A stretch of 64,000 nt of DNA from the NCBI RefSeq assembly GCF_039534975.1, contig NZ_BAAAWH010000001.1, positions 3,224,001-3,288,000 on the forward strand. The letters are read 5' to 3'. Shown in pieces: positions 32,936 to 41,783 of the stretch (positions within the stretch are counted from its first letter, which is position 1; the number at the start of each line of letters is the position of its first letter). This DNA is from Microbacterium terregens (GTDB lineage Bacteria; Actinomycetota; Actinomycetes; Actinomycetales; Microbacteriaceae). Under the pieces are notes generated by a model. The model was not told the DNA's origin. It searched no databases and saw only the letters and a list, made by a program, of their open reading frames with translations. The translations under genes were made by a program, and so were the position numbers.

Positions 32936-35900
32936 TCAGCGGACGACGGCACCTTCCTGGCGGATGACACTGGGACCCTGCGCCGTCGCCTCGACCAGAA
33001 GCTGGGCGGGGAGCTGCTCCTTCATCGCCGCGACATGGCTGATGAGGCCGACGGTGCGCCCTCCCTGGCGGAGTTCGTCGAGGGTGCGCATCGCGAGCTC
33101 GAGGGTGTCCTCATCGAGAGATCCGAACCCTTCGTCGATGAACAGCGTGTCGAGGGTGACCCCGCCGGCGCGGGCGGTGACCACCTCGGCGAGCCCCAGT
33201 GCGAGGGCGAGCGACGCAAGGAAGGTCTCTCCGCCCGACAGGGATTGGGCGGGCCGGGCCTGACCGGTGTGCGCGTCCATGATCTGCAGGCCGAGTCCGG
33301 ATGCCGCGCCCCGCGCCGCGCGGGCATCGGAATGCTGCAGCCGGTAACGACCCGAGGACATGTCGTCCAGCCGGAGGTTCGCCGCCTCGACGATCTCCTC
33401 GAGCTCGGCGGCGAGCACGAACGACTCCAACGTCATGCGGTGAGTGTTCGGGGCTTTCCCCGCGACCGTGTTGGCCAGGCGCGCGACCACCGCGTGCTCG
33501 TCCGACAGGTCGGCGATCTTCGCGTGCGCCGCGGCGGCGCGCTCCAGGAGGTCGCGCAGTCGCGCCACCGTCTGTGCGGCGTGCGCCGCGGCATCCACCG
33601 TGGTGCTCCACCGTTCGCGGGCGCCCGCGAGCTCGCCGGCGGTGGCATCCAGATCGATGAGACTCTCGGAAGCACCGGCCAGCTCGAGTTCGAGGTCGCG
33701 CAGCCGGTCGCGCTCGGTGCGCAGCGCAGCGTCATGGTCCCGGATGCGTTCGTCCAGGACGGCGCGCGTCGAGGCGTCCCGCAGCGCGTCGGTCGCCTCA
33801 TCGACGGACGCGAACACGGATGCCGCGACCCGCGTATCGAGATCGGCCGCCGCGTCGCGCGCTGCCGCGTCGCGCACGGCGGCATCGGCGTGGGCGTCGG
33901 CGAGCGTCCGGGCGAGCCGGCGACGAGAGGTCGCGTCGGCGATCCGTTCGGCGACCGTGACGAAGCTGCCGCGGGCGGCGTCGACCGCGCGGCGCGCGGA
34001 CGTCGTCTGCTCGATCAGTGCCGCCAGCGACTCGCGTGCTCCCGCAAGATCGGCGGCCAGGCCGTCGCGCTCCGCGACGGCTGCCGCATCCGTCTCCACG
34101 AGCTGCTGCCGTCGCGCAGCGAGCCGGTCCCGGTCTGAGACGGCGGCTTCTGCGGTGTGCACCGCCTTCTCGGCCAGGCCGTGGCCTTCGGCGAGGATCG
34201 CGATCTCGGCGCCACCCGCTCGGGCTGCGGCGTCCGCGTGGGCGACCCGTGCGCTGCGGGCGCGGTCGGCGGCGGCCCGCTCGGCGGCGGCCGCGGCATC
34301 CTTGACCTCTTCGGCAGTCGCGAGATGCCCATCGGTGACCGGCTCGTCCGTCGCATCCGCCGGGTGCGGGTGCTGGACGGACCCGCACACCGCGCAGGGC
34401 TCACCGTCGACCAGTGCCGCGGCGAGCTCGGCCGCATGACCGGCCAATCGCCGTCGCAGCAGGACGGTGACGGCGGATGCCGCGTGCTCGAGCGCGGCGA
34501 GCGCGTCCGCGTGGGCGGACTCGGCCTGCCGTTGCGCCGCGGCGAGACGCTCCGCCTCGCGGGCGGCCTCGAGGCGGCTGGTGGCGTCCTGCAGACCGGT
34601 CCGTGCGGCATCGAGCGCTGCCGCCGCGGCGGTGTGCACCGCGAGCTCGGCGTCCAGCTCGGCCAGGTGCTCCGGAAGACCCGCGCGCGCGGCATCGATG
34701 CGGCCCAGAAGCGCCTCGAACTCCTCGATGCGGGCGCGGGCCGAGGCCAGTGCCCTCTCGCCCTCCTCGAGTCGGCGCTCCTCGGCAGTGGCTGCGGTCG
34801 CGACGGCGAGGTCGCCGGTGAGCTCCTCGATCCGCCGGGCCAGGCCCGCGGTGTCGGCACCTTCGCCCGCTGCAGCCCACGCGACCCGCGCGACGTCTTC
34901 GGTGTCGGCGGCAGCAGCGGCGGCGAGCCAGGCGCGCGCAGTGGACTCGATCGGTGCACGCAGCGCCTCGGCGGCGGCCGCGCGCGTCAGCGTCTCGCGG
35001 TCTGTGACGATGAACGCAGCGCGCTCCTCGAGCGCCGCCAGCGCGGCGCGCGAGCGCGTGCGGTGCTCCTGCTTGTCGCGCATCGACGTGGCCGCGGCGT
35101 GCGCGGCTTCGGCGGCACGATGCGCGGCATCGGCGGCGTCCCGCTCTCGTGCAAGGGTGTCGGCGCGGTACGCCAGCCGTTGGATGGCGCGCTCGCCCGC
35201 TTCGAAGCGGACGGCGATCGGAGGCACGTCCTCGGCGGCGCCCGGGACGCCGGTGGCGCTCGATGTGCCGCCATCGGTGCCGTCGCCGACGAGCGCGTCG
35301 CCGTCGATGAGACGCTCGGCCTCGCCGACCAGCATTGCGACGCCGTCGTCCGCCGCCGCGAGCGCGCGCTCGGCGTCTTTGCGACGCTGCTCCAGCGCAT
35401 TCTGGTAGTCCTCGTACGTGCGCGTGCCGAAGAGCTTGCGCAGCAGGCGCTGGCGGTCGTCGTTCTTGGCCAGCAGGAACTCCGCGAAGCGCCCCTGGGC
35501 GAGGAGGATGACCTGAAGGAACTGCTGCTGGTTGAGCCCCAGGATCTCGTCCAGGTCGCGGGCGACGTCGACCGGGCGGGCGGCGCGGCCGCGCCACGAC
35601 CCGTCGACGAGCTCGTCGAGCTGCGCGCGGTGCGGTTCGGTCGTCCACCCCGAGCCCCGCTGCTTGGGCCGCTCGTACTCCGGCGAGCGGGTGACCCGCC
35701 ACCGTTTTCCGGCGGCGCTGAACTCCACGGCCACGCTCGTCGGGTCGTCGGGGGCGCAGTGGTCGCTGCGCAGCCGCTTCTCGGCTCCGTCGTACCGGGG
35801 CGCGCCGCCGTACAGCGCGAAGCACACGCCGTCCAGCACGCTCGACTTGCCGGCGCCCGTGCGACCCGCGATGAGGAAGATGCCGTCCGCGGCGAACGCG

Positions 35901-35968
35901 TCGAAGTCGACGACCTGCCGCTCGCGGAACGGTCCGAACCCCTCCAGCTCGAGCCGGTGCAGCCTCAC
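32936..35968 (-). CDS. sbcC: Exonuclease subunit SbcC (SMC-like ATPase)
   Basis: A 1010-residue protein of the Rad50/SbcC family that with SbcD processes DNA hairpins and double-strand ends. Walker A is AGRTGAGKSS (Lys41). Long alanine- and arginine-rich coiled coils flank a central zinc hook CAVC (Cys525 and Cys528) where two molecules join. The ABC signature is AQSLSGGETF near residue 910 and Walker B is DTLFIDEGFGSLDEDTL. The start overlaps the sbcD stop (ATGA). Coils are rich in rarely changed Ala/Asp-Ala repeats, which produce many overlapping shadow frames. Confidence 0.95.
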   Translation of the reverse strand: MRLHRLELEGFGPFRERQVVDFDAFAADGIFLIAGRTGAGKSSVLDGVCFALYGGAPRYDGAEKRLRSDHCAPDDPTSVAVEFSAAGKRWRVTRSPEYERPKQRGSGWTTEPHRAQLDELVDGSWRGRAARPVDVARDLDEILGLNQQQFLQVILLAQGRFAEFLLAKNDDRQRLLRKLFGTRTYEDYQNALEQRRKDAERALAAADDGVAMLVGEAERLIDGDALVGDGTDGGTSSATGVPGAAEDVPPIAVRFEAGERAIQRLAYRADTLARERDAADAAHRAAEAAHAAATSMRDKQEHRTRSRAALAALEERAAFIVTDRETLTRAAAAEALRAPIESTARAWLAAAAAADTEDVARVAWAAAGEGADTAGLARRIEELTGDLAVATAATAEERRLEEGERALASARARIEEFEALLGRIDAARAGLPEHLAELDAELAVHTAAAAALDAARTGLQDATSRLEAAREAERLAAAQRQAESAHADALAALEHAASAVTVLLRRRLAGHAAELAAALVDGEPCAVCGSVQHPHPADATDEPVTDGHLATAEEVKDAAAAAERAAADRARSARVAHADAAARAGGAEIAILAEGHGLAEKAVHTAEAAVSDRDRLAARRQQLVETDAAAVAERDGLAADLAGARESLAALIEQTTSARRAVDAARGSFVTVAERIADATSRRRLARTLADAHADAAVRDAAARDAAADLDTRVAASVFASVDEATDALRDASTRAVLDERIRDHDAALRTERDRLRDLELELAGASESLIDLDATAGELAGARERWSTTVDAAAHAAQTVARLRDLLERAAAAHAKIADLSDEHAVVARLANTVAGKAPNTHRMTLESFVLAAELEEIVEAANLRLDDMSSGRYRLQHSDARAARGAASGLGLQIMDAHTGQARPAQSLSGGETFLASLALALGLAEVVTARAGGVTLDTLFIDEGFGSLDEDTLELAMRTLDELRQGGRTVGLISHVAAMKEQLPAQLLVEATAQGPSVIRQEGAVVR

Positions 35969-37119
35969 GCGGACGCCTCGACGAGCGACCGTTCCTCGAT
36001 CACGTCACGGAGCACGCCGATTTCGCGCTCGGAAGCCCCTTCGCCGTCCCGCACGTGGGTCAGGAAGGCGTCGACCAGTTCCACGTCGTTGCGCGCGGCG
36101 CGGACGCGCCGCGAGTAGGTCAGCCCGTCGGGTCCGCGCACGCCTTCGGGCGTGTGCATCACCGTCGCGCAGTAGCCGAAGCGCGCCTGCAGTCGCCGCA
36201 TCGGGTCGAGCTGGGGCGTGGGGTCGGTGTACTGCGCGCAGACCCAGGCGTCCTCGTGCTCGGTGAAGCGCGCGTCGTTCAGCAACTCGTCCAAGGTGCC
36301 GCGCAGCGTCTTCAACCGTCGCGGAACGGGCAGGTCGAGCCAGGCGACGGATGCGAGCCCTGCCGAATCGAGGTCGACCAGCCAGGACCCGCGGGGCTTG
36401 TCCGCCTCGCCGAAGCTGTAGTGCAGGGGCGCACCCGCGTATCGCACCCGCTCGGACAGCTGCTGCCGGCCGTGGATGTGACCGAGCGCCACATAGTCGG
36501 GACCCTCGAACGCGCCCAGAGGCACCACGTCGAGACTCCCCTGCCGGATCTCCCGCTCCACACCGGGTGTCGCCTCGACGCCCGCGGCGAAGCAGTGGGC
36601 GATCGCGACCGACCGGCCGCCCCGACCGGCGTGGTCGGCGCGCACCAGTCCCATGACGTGTGCGATCGTCGCGTGCTGCGAACGAAGCTCGGCCTCCGGC
36701 CACAGGTGGCGGACCAGCGCCGGTTCGAGGAATGGGATGCCGTAGAAGTGGACGGGCCCGTGCTCGTCGTCGATCGTGATCGGCGTGCCCGCGGACAACG
36801 GGTCGGTCACGACATGGATGCCGTCGCGCAGCAGCCCGGATTGGAATCCGAGCCGCGCCGCCGAGTCGTGGTTGCCGGTTGTGACGATGATGCGGGTGCC
36901 TGCTTCCGACAGCGCGCGGAGAGCATCGGAGAGGACGGTGTAGCAGGCAGCCGCCGGTGCGGCCGAGTCGAAGACATCCCCCGCGATGATCACCACGTCG
37001 ACGTCGTTCTCGCGGACCTGCGCGGCGAGGGTGTCGAGCACGCCCCGCAGCGCATCGAGCGTGGCGTGGCCGTGGAACGACCGCCCGATGTGCCAGTCCG
37101 AGGTGTGCAGGATGCGCAT
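35965..37119 (-). CDS. sbcD: Exonuclease subunit SbcD (Mre11-like nuclease)
   Basis: A 384-residue calcineurin-like phosphoesterase. The metal ligands appear in order: ILHTSDWHIG at the N-terminus, GDVFDSA near residue 50, TGNHDS near 84, and GHIHGRQ near 215. The C-terminal third is the SbcC-binding part. I start at ATG 37119: TAGCGT at 37126-37131 is exactly six bases upstream, and the sequence then begins MRILHTSDWH as in other SbcD proteins. A GTG two codons earlier would lie inside that six-base gap. Coupled to sbcC by an ATGA overlap; the operon order sbcD-sbcC is conserved in bacteria. Confidence 0.95.
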   Translation of the reverse strand: MRILHTSDWHIGRSFHGHATLDALRGVLDTLAAQVRENDVDVVIIAGDVFDSAAPAAACYTVLSDALRALSEAGTRIIVTTGNHDSAARLGFQSGLLRDGIHVVTDPLSAGTPITIDDEHGPVHFYGIPFLEPALVRHLWPEAELRSQHATIAHVMGLVRADHAGRGGRSVAIAHCFAAGVEATPGVEREIRQGSLDVVPLGAFEGPDYVALGHIHGRQQLSERVRYAGAPLHYSFGEADKPRGSWLVDLDSAGLASVAWLDLPVPRRLKTLRGTLDELLNDARFTEHEDAWVCAQYTDPTPQLDPMRRLQARFGYCATVMHTPEGVRGPDGLTYSRRVRAARNDVELVDAFLTHVRDGEGASEREIGVLRDVIEERSLVEASA

Positions 37120-37188
37120 GCTCACACGCTACGTGCGCCGTGCGACATCACCGTCGAGGCGTGCGGAGGGTTCGCTCCTCGCGAAGCC

Positions 37189-38736
37189 TCAGCGTTCCTT
37201 CTTGCGTCGCCGCGAACTCAGATCGATGACCGAGATGACGAATGCCAGCGCGATGAAGACCGCGACAGCGGTCATGCCGTACGCGTAGGCGTCGTGGTAC
37301 ACCTCCAGCTCACTGGCGGTGCCGCCCTCCTCGCGATAGATGGTCGCGTAGAACAGCGACAGCGCGACGGCGGTGCCGATGGAGGTTCCGATCCGCTGGC
37401 CGAGCTGACCGATGGATCCGGCGATGCCCCCCTGCTTGACCGGGATGTCGGCGAGCGTCAGTGTCTGGTTGGGCGAGAGCACCAGCCCGCCCCCCGCGCC
37501 GCCGACGACCATGATGCCCGCCATCACCCACACGACCGCGTCCGCGGGCACGAACAGGGCCGCGGCGGCGAGACCGAGGACGGCGACCAGCACCCCGACC
37601 AGGCCCCAGACGACGATGGTGCGACCGTATGTGCCGACGAGATTTCCGCCGATCCATGAGAACAGCGCGTTCGCGAGTGCGAATCCGATCGTGACCATAC
37701 CCGCGAACACCGGCGCCAGCCCCAGGCCGGTCTGCAGGAACAGGGTGGTCAGCAGGAACAGCGCAGGGATCGCGGTGAAGTACGCCGCGATCAGGAACGT
37801 TCCGTTGCGGAACGACGAGATCCGGAACAGGCCGAACCGGATCAGGGGCTGCTTGCCGCGCGACTCGTAGTGCCGCTCCCATGCCACGAACGCCCCGGCG
37901 AACAGGACGAAGGCCACCAGAAGCCACCACCGCTGCGGATTGTCGTCCGGCGAGCCGGTCGTGAACAGGAACGGCCACATGAGGGAGAGCACGGCCAAGC
38001 CGAAGAGGAAGACTCCGAACAGGTCGAACGAGAGCGCCCGGTGCGAGCGGGTCCGGGTTCCGGGCAGGACCCAGACGGCCAGGGCGATCGCGATCAGGCA
38101 CAGCGGGACGTTCATCCAGAAGATCCAGCGCCAGCCGTCGGTCGGGCCGCCGATCAGGATCAGCAGTCCGCCGAGCGTGGGACCGAATGCGGTGGCGATC
38201 CCGACCGTGGCGCCGAAGAGGCCGAACGCGCGCCCGCGCTCCTTGCCCTGGAACAGCTGCTGGATGAGCCCCAGCACCTGTGGCATCTGAATGCCGGCCG
38301 CAACGCCCTGCAGGAGCCGGCCGACCAGCAGCATGACGGGACTGATCGCGAGCGCACACACCAGGCTGGTCACCGTGAACAGCGAGAGCCCGACGATGAA
38401 GAGCCCGCGACGCGATCGCTGGTCGCCGAGTCGGCCCATGGGCACCAGCACCAGCCCGAACGTCAGCACGTAGCCCGCCACGATGAGCTGCAGCTCGGTC
38501 GAGCCGGCGCCGAGCGCGGATTCGATGGACGGCAGCGCGACGTTGACCTTCGACAGGTCGAGGATCGTGATCGCCGCGACGGTGACGCAGACCCAGAACG
38601 CGCGCCAGCGCTGCGGCGAGGTCAGTGCGATGTCGGTCGTCGGCGGGTGCGCGCCGCCGACGGGACGGGCCGCGCCGGCCGTGGTCGTCGTCGCCGCCGG
38701 GGCGGCCGCGGCGCTCGGAGAGATGGAATCCGACAT
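37189..38736 (-). CDS. MFS transporter, DHA2-like drug/proton antiporter
   Basis: A 515-residue transporter with about 14 membrane segments. The signature between segments 2 and 3 is GRLGDQRSRRGLFIVG, and motif C in segment 5 is visible as AFGPTLGGLLILIGG. The N-terminal 45 residues are a soluble Ala/Thr-rich extension. The C-terminus ends in basic residues (RRRKKER). The family exports drugs and toxic compounds using the proton gradient; the substrate here is unknown. TAGCCT (38744-38749) precedes the ATG by seven bases, suggesting no 5' leader. It lies just upstream of sbcDC but with a 63-base gap and no evident link. Confidence 0.88.
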   Translation of the reverse strand: MSDSISPSAAAAPAATTTTAGAARPVGGAHPPTTDIALTSPQRWRAFWVCVTVAAITILDLSKVNVALPSIESALGAGSTELQLIVAGYVLTFGLVLVPMGRLGDQRSRRGLFIVGLSLFTVTSLVCALAISPVMLLVGRLLQGVAAGIQMPQVLGLIQQLFQGKERGRAFGLFGATVGIATAFGPTLGGLLILIGGPTDGWRWIFWMNVPLCLIAIALAVWVLPGTRTRSHRALSFDLFGVFLFGLAVLSLMWPFLFTTGSPDDNPQRWWLLVAFVLFAGAFVAWERHYESRGKQPLIRFGLFRISSFRNGTFLIAAYFTAIPALFLLTTLFLQTGLGLAPVFAGMVTIGFALANALFSWIGGNLVGTYGRTIVVWGLVGVLVAVLGLAAAALFVPADAVVWVMAGIMVVGGAGGGLVLSPNQTLTLADIPVKQGGIAGSIGQLGQRIGTSIGTAVALSLFYATIYREEGGTASELEVYHDAYAYGMTAVAVFIALAFVISVIDLSSRRRKKER

Positions 38737-38807
38737 CGCACCCAGGCTAGTCGGGCGAGCGGATGCCGTCAGCAAGGGTTTTCGGTGAGCGACGCCGATC
38801 TGTCGGG

Positions 38808-39224
38808 TCAGTCCTCCCCGCCGGGTACAGACGGCGACGGCGCTACCCGGATGAGCCGGAACTCGCGCCGGCGCAGCAGGCGGAGGATCGTCGAGCGCAG
38901 CGGTCCGTAGGCGGCGAGGCCGTCCGCCGCCGGAAGCGGCTCGACCGACAGGATCCGGTAAGTGCGCCCACGGTGCACGATCTGCCCGCCGCCGCGGACG
39001 ATGTTCCGGTACCAGTTCACCTGATCGCCGTACGTCAGCTCCGCGACCAGCCCGTTCGACGAGTCGGCCAGGATCACCGGCGTCTCGAACGTCCGGCCGC
39101 TCTTGCGGCCGATGTGACGGATGAGAGAGAACGGCCCCCGTCCGCGCTTGGCGAGGCGGACCGCGAGCGGGTTGAGCGTGCGGTTGAGCACGTCCAGATA
39201 TGCGCTCTTGAAACGCCCCATCAT
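38808..39224 (-). CDS. Nitroreductase/quinone reductase family protein (deazaflavin-dependent type)
   Basis: A 138-residue split-barrel protein. The conserved core LIRHIGRKSGRTFETPVILADSSNG, followed by TYGDQVNWYRNIVRGGGQIVHRG, is the signature of the small DDN-like family (PF04075), several members of which bind F420. The N-terminus is basic. The substrate is unknown; activation of nitro compounds and quinone reduction are known for mycobacterial relatives. A ribosome site GGAAGGG precedes a double ATG, so the start could be either. Together with the LLM enzyme at 18997 it hints that this organism makes F420 (inference). Confidence 0.82.
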   Translation of the reverse strand: MMGRFKSAYLDVLNRTLNPLAVRLAKRGRGPFSLIRHIGRKSGRTFETPVILADSSNGLVAELTYGDQVNWYRNIVRGGGQIVHRGRTYRILSVEPLPAADGLAAYGPLRSTILRLLRRREFRLIRVAPSPSVPGGED

Positions 39225-39313
39225 CGCCCTTCCCGAGTCGACGGCCCCGGTGAACCCAGTCTGGCGGCTCTGCCACGGTGGGGACAGCGGTGCCGTACAG
39301 ATAGCCTCTACCG

Positions 39314-40057
39314 GTGAGCGACATCGCGTACTTCTCCCACGGGGGAGCGACGCTCGTGGCGGAGACCAGCGTCAGCCGGGCGACGCGAGCCGAGTCCCCC
39401 GTCTTCGTGTTGATCCACGGCATCGGCATGGGCCGGAGCGTCTTCGCGGACCTGATCGAACATCTCGACGCTCCGACGATCGCCGTCGATCTGCCCGGAT
39501 ACGGTGAGGCGCCAGAGCCGCCACGCATCCTCACGGTGGAGCGCACCGCCGATCTGGTGGCCGCATACCTGCGCAGCCTCGACCCCGCACGGTTCGTCCT
39601 GGTCGGGCACTCGATGGGTGCGCAGGTGGCCGGAGAGGTCGCGGCGCGGCATCCTGACCTGGTCGACCGTGTCGTCCTCATCGGGCCGACGGTCAATGCG
39701 CGCGAGCGCACCGCCATGGGTCAGCTGCTGCGGATGGGACAGGACCTGGCGGTGGAGAGTCCCCGCGTGATCGTCGTCGGGGCGCGCGAATACCTTCGCG
39801 CCGGACCCCACCTGCGCGGAAAGTTCCAGGCCATGCTGGCGCACCGCCCGGAGCAGACGTATGCGCATATCCGGGCCCGCGTTCTGGTGCTCCGGGGCGA
39901 GAACGACTACGTCAGTTCCCGGGACTGGTGCCGGATCGTGGTCGCGTCGCTGCGGCACGCACGACTCGCCGAGGTGCCCGGCCACGGGCACGAGACGATG
40001 ATCCGGGATGCCGCGCCGGCCGCGACCCTGATCCGGGAGTTCGCGCAACCGGGCTGA
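39314..40057 (+). CDS. Alpha/beta hydrolase
   Basis: A 247-residue alpha/beta hydrolase. The oxyanion stretch is VFVLIHGIGMGRSVF, the nucleophile elbow is VGHSMGAQ with Ser near residue 98, an aspartate lies in LRGENDYVSSR near 200, and the histidine is in VPGHGHETMI near 225, giving a complete triad. The family spans esterases, lipases and C-C hydrolases; substrate unknown. The GTG start follows TAGCCT (39302-39307) by exactly six bases, a clear leaderless arrangement. It stands alone between the reductase and a small conserved gene. Confidence 0.87.
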   Translation: MSDIAYFSHGGATLVAETSVSRATRAESPVFVLIHGIGMGRSVFADLIEHLDAPTIAVDLPGYGEAPEPPRILTVERTADLVAAYLRSLDPARFVLVGHSMGAQVAGEVAARHPDLVDRVVLIGPTVNARERTAMGQLLRMGQDLAVESPRVIVVGAREYLRAGPHLRGKFQAMLAHRPEQTYAHIRARVLVLRGENDYVSSRDWCRIVVASLRHARLAEVPGHGHETMIRDAAPAATLIREFAQPG

Positions 40058-40211
40058 GACCTCGCTCGCGCGGAGATCCGGAATCGGCCCGCGGAGCGCG
40101 CCGTCGTGCACGGATTCCCGCCCGCGATGCGCCGAATCCTGCCAACCGCGCCGGGCCGAGCAATGTCGGAACCCCTCCGTACGTTGGAGTCATCGGATCC
40201 TAGGAGGAATC

Positions 40212-40460
40212 ATGCTCTCGATCGTTCACGCAGCCGAAGCGCAGTTCCATCACGAGGTCGAAATGCGCCAGCGCGAACTCGCACTTCTCGCCTCGATCCG
40301 GGAACGGCGCGCCGCGCAGACCGAGCTCGTCGCGCCCCGGGTCGTGGCCGCTGCTCGCCTCACCCCCCGCGAGGAGGCCCGCCGCACCGCGGTACGCGCG
40401 GCATGGCCACGGCCGATCGGGATTCACGACAGTCCGGCGACGGTGTGCGCCGTCGCCTGA
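40212..40460 (+). CDS. Small hydrophilic protein of unknown function
   Basis: An 82-residue, charged protein, MLSIVHAAEAQFHHEVEMRQ followed by a Glu/Arg-rich helix and a basic middle (RLTPREEARRTAVRAAW). I do not recognise a domain. The first 35 residues are predicted amphipathic helix. A strong ribosome site (AGGAGGAATC) precedes the ATG, and a perfect 14-bp stem-loop follows the stop by six bases, so this is a discrete, well-expressed transcription unit and not a shadow frame. No functional link to the flanking hydrolase is visible. Confidence 0.75.
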   Translation: MLSIVHAAEAQFHHEVEMRQRELALLASIRERRAAQTELVAPRVVAAARLTPREEARRTAVRAAWPRPIGIHDSPATVCAVA

Positions 40461-40466
40461 ACCTGA

Positions 40467-40507
40467 GTCCGGACGTGGGCTGACCGCCGGGTCGCCCACG
40501 TCCGGAC
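40467..40507 (+). terminator. Strong terminator-like stem-loop (perfect 14-bp arms)
   Basis: GTCCGGACGTGGGC (40467-40480) and GCCCACGTCCGGAC (40494-40507) are perfectly complementary around a 13-base loop, starting six bases after the stop of the small gene at 40212-40460. The stem is one of the strongest in the window. No T tract follows. Confidence 0.8.
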
Positions 40508-40592
40508 CCGTGCAGGATCGCCCGCGTCTCCGGCTGGTGCCCCGCGGTAAGCGCGCGTCGGACACCGCGTCAGGCGCGTCGACCCCGCGTTT

Positions 40593-40970
40593 TCAGACGC
40601 CGCCGCCGCCGGAGCGGGGATTGACGTCACCGGCGAGGCGTTGCCGATCCTCGTCGGTCATCTCGATGCCGGAGTCCACGAAGCGCTGGCGCAGCACCTC
40701 CGCATAGCGCTCGTCGGTCTCGCCGCCGAGGTCGACGCGCGTCTGCGCGACGATCCCGTCGATCTTCTCCTGCCGCGTGGCCTGATTCTGAGCGAGCACC
40801 GGCTCGTCCTGCGTCTCCTCGCCCCGCGGCGCGTCATCCGACCGGTTCACGGCGCCGCCCACGCCCGCATCGCTGCGCTGCTCGGCCGGCGCAGGCTGCA
40901 CGCCCTCCGTGTCCTTCCGGTCGGGGTGGTTCGCCCCGGGGTTCTCGAACTCGTTCGCCGTGCCCGACAT
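40593..40970 (-). CDS. Hydrophilic, probably disordered protein of unknown function
   Basis: A 125-residue acidic, Gln/Glu/Asp/Gly-rich protein (SGTANEFENPGANHPDRKDTEG..., ending VNPRSGGGGV). Its only ordered-looking part is residues 60-110, with QEKIDGIVAQTRVDLGGETDERYAEVLRQRFVDSGIE, predicted helical. No catalytic motif. The ATG overlaps the stop of the neighbouring gene (ATGA), so the two are translated together. I do not recognise a family; the second domain resembles short helical segments in small actinobacterial stress proteins (weak). Confidence 0.72.
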   Translation of the reverse strand: MSGTANEFENPGANHPDRKDTEGVQPAPAEQRSDAGVGGAVNRSDDAPRGEETQDEPVLAQNQATRQEKIDGIVAQTRVDLGGETDERYAEVLRQRFVDSGIEMTDEDRQRLAGDVNPRSGGGGV

Positions 40971-41242
40971 CAGGAGTCGCCCTCGGCGAGGTCGTCGTCC
41001 GTGATCAGGTCGGGGTCAGACCCCTGGCCGGCCGCGTCGCCCTCGACGGTGCCCGGCGTGTCCGCCGTGGCGTCGGTGCCGTCGGGCGCATTCGGCGGAA
41101 GCCCCGAGTCGCTCAGCGACGGCGAGTCGATCGCATCGACATTGCGGGCAGCCGTCTCGCGGTCGGCGACCTCGCCGCTTTCCCACCCGCCGGGCGGGTC
41201 CGCGTTCACGACAGCCTCCGGTAGATATCCATCCGTGCTCAT
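40970..41242 (-). CDS. Small acidic disordered protein, coupled to the next gene
   Basis: A 90-residue protein rich in Asp, Glu, Gly, Pro, Ser and Thr (DIDSPSLSDSGLPP, DGTDATADTPGTVEGDAAG, ending DLITDDDLAEGDS). It has no predicted fold. A strong ribosome site (AAGGAGACGTC) precedes the ATG, and its stop overlaps the start of the next gene (ATGA). The bicistron is transcribed alone between two intergenic gaps. Function unknown; proteins like this occur in desiccation and general stress responses, but nothing here proves it. Confidence 0.75.
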   Translation of the reverse strand: MSTDGYLPEAVVNADPPGGWESGEVADRETAARNVDAIDSPSLSDSGLPPNAPDGTDATADTPGTVEGDAAGQGSDPDLITDDDLAEGDS

Positions 41243-41335
41243 GACGTCTCCTTATCGACGCCTCCTACACTCTCCTGCGGACGCGGATCGTTCCAAGGGG
41301 TTGACGCGCACGCACACCCGCGAGTACGCAATCGG

Positions 41336-41764
41336 CTACGACGCCGCTGTTCCGTCGGTGGCACCTGCCGCCCTCCGGTCTTTGGCGATCGCGCGCCCGA
41401 TCAGCTGGCCGCCGCTGGTGGTCAGCGCGCGACGCCACGGCAGTACGCCTTCGATCTCGATCTGGATCGACATCGACAGGATGGTCCGGATCACGACGAT
41501 GATCCCCAAAATCACCGCGTCTTCCAGCGACGGCTTTGAGGTGATCGTGCGGATCAGGTCGGCGGCGACGAGCACTTCCAGCCCGAGGAGGATCGCCGCA
41601 CCCAGGGTGTTCCGCAGCACGGAGAACGCGGTGCTGCCGCCCTCGCCGCGGCGCAGCGAGCGCCAGCCCAGCGCCAGTGCGATGACGAACCCGACGATCA
41701 TCGACAACGCGCCGATGGCCTCGAACGTCAGAGCGACGTAGGTGAAGACGGTCTCGAAGTCCAC
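41336..41764 (-). CDS. DUF1622 family membrane protein
   Basis: A 142-residue protein with three hydrophobic segments: TYVALTFEAIGALSMIVGFVIAL, NTLGAAILLGLEVLVAADLIRT and VILGIIVVIRTILSMSIQIEIEG. The conserved EVLVAADLIRTI and RTILSMSIQIEIEG stretches match DUF1622, uncharacterised small membrane proteins common in bacteria. The GTG start follows TACACT (41771-41776) by exactly six bases. It is followed by a tandem-repeat region before the acetyltransferase gene. Confidence 0.85.
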   Translation of the reverse strand: MDFETVFTYVALTFEAIGALSMIVGFVIALALGWRSLRRGEGGSTAFSVLRNTLGAAILLGLEVLVAADLIRTITSKPSLEDAVILGIIVVIRTILSMSIQIEIEGVLPWRRALTTSGGQLIGRAIAKDRRAAGATDGTAAS

Positions 41765-41783
41765 GGGCTCAGTGTAGGTGCGA

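Noticed and set aside
32421..33263. Plus-strand frame across the nucleosidase end and the sbcC end
   Set aside because: Crosses convergent real genes, Arg/Ser-rich, no domain.
37120..37125. GTG at 37125 as start of SbcD
   Set aside because: It falls inside the six-base interval after the -10 box; ATG 37119 fits the leaderless rule and the family N-terminus.
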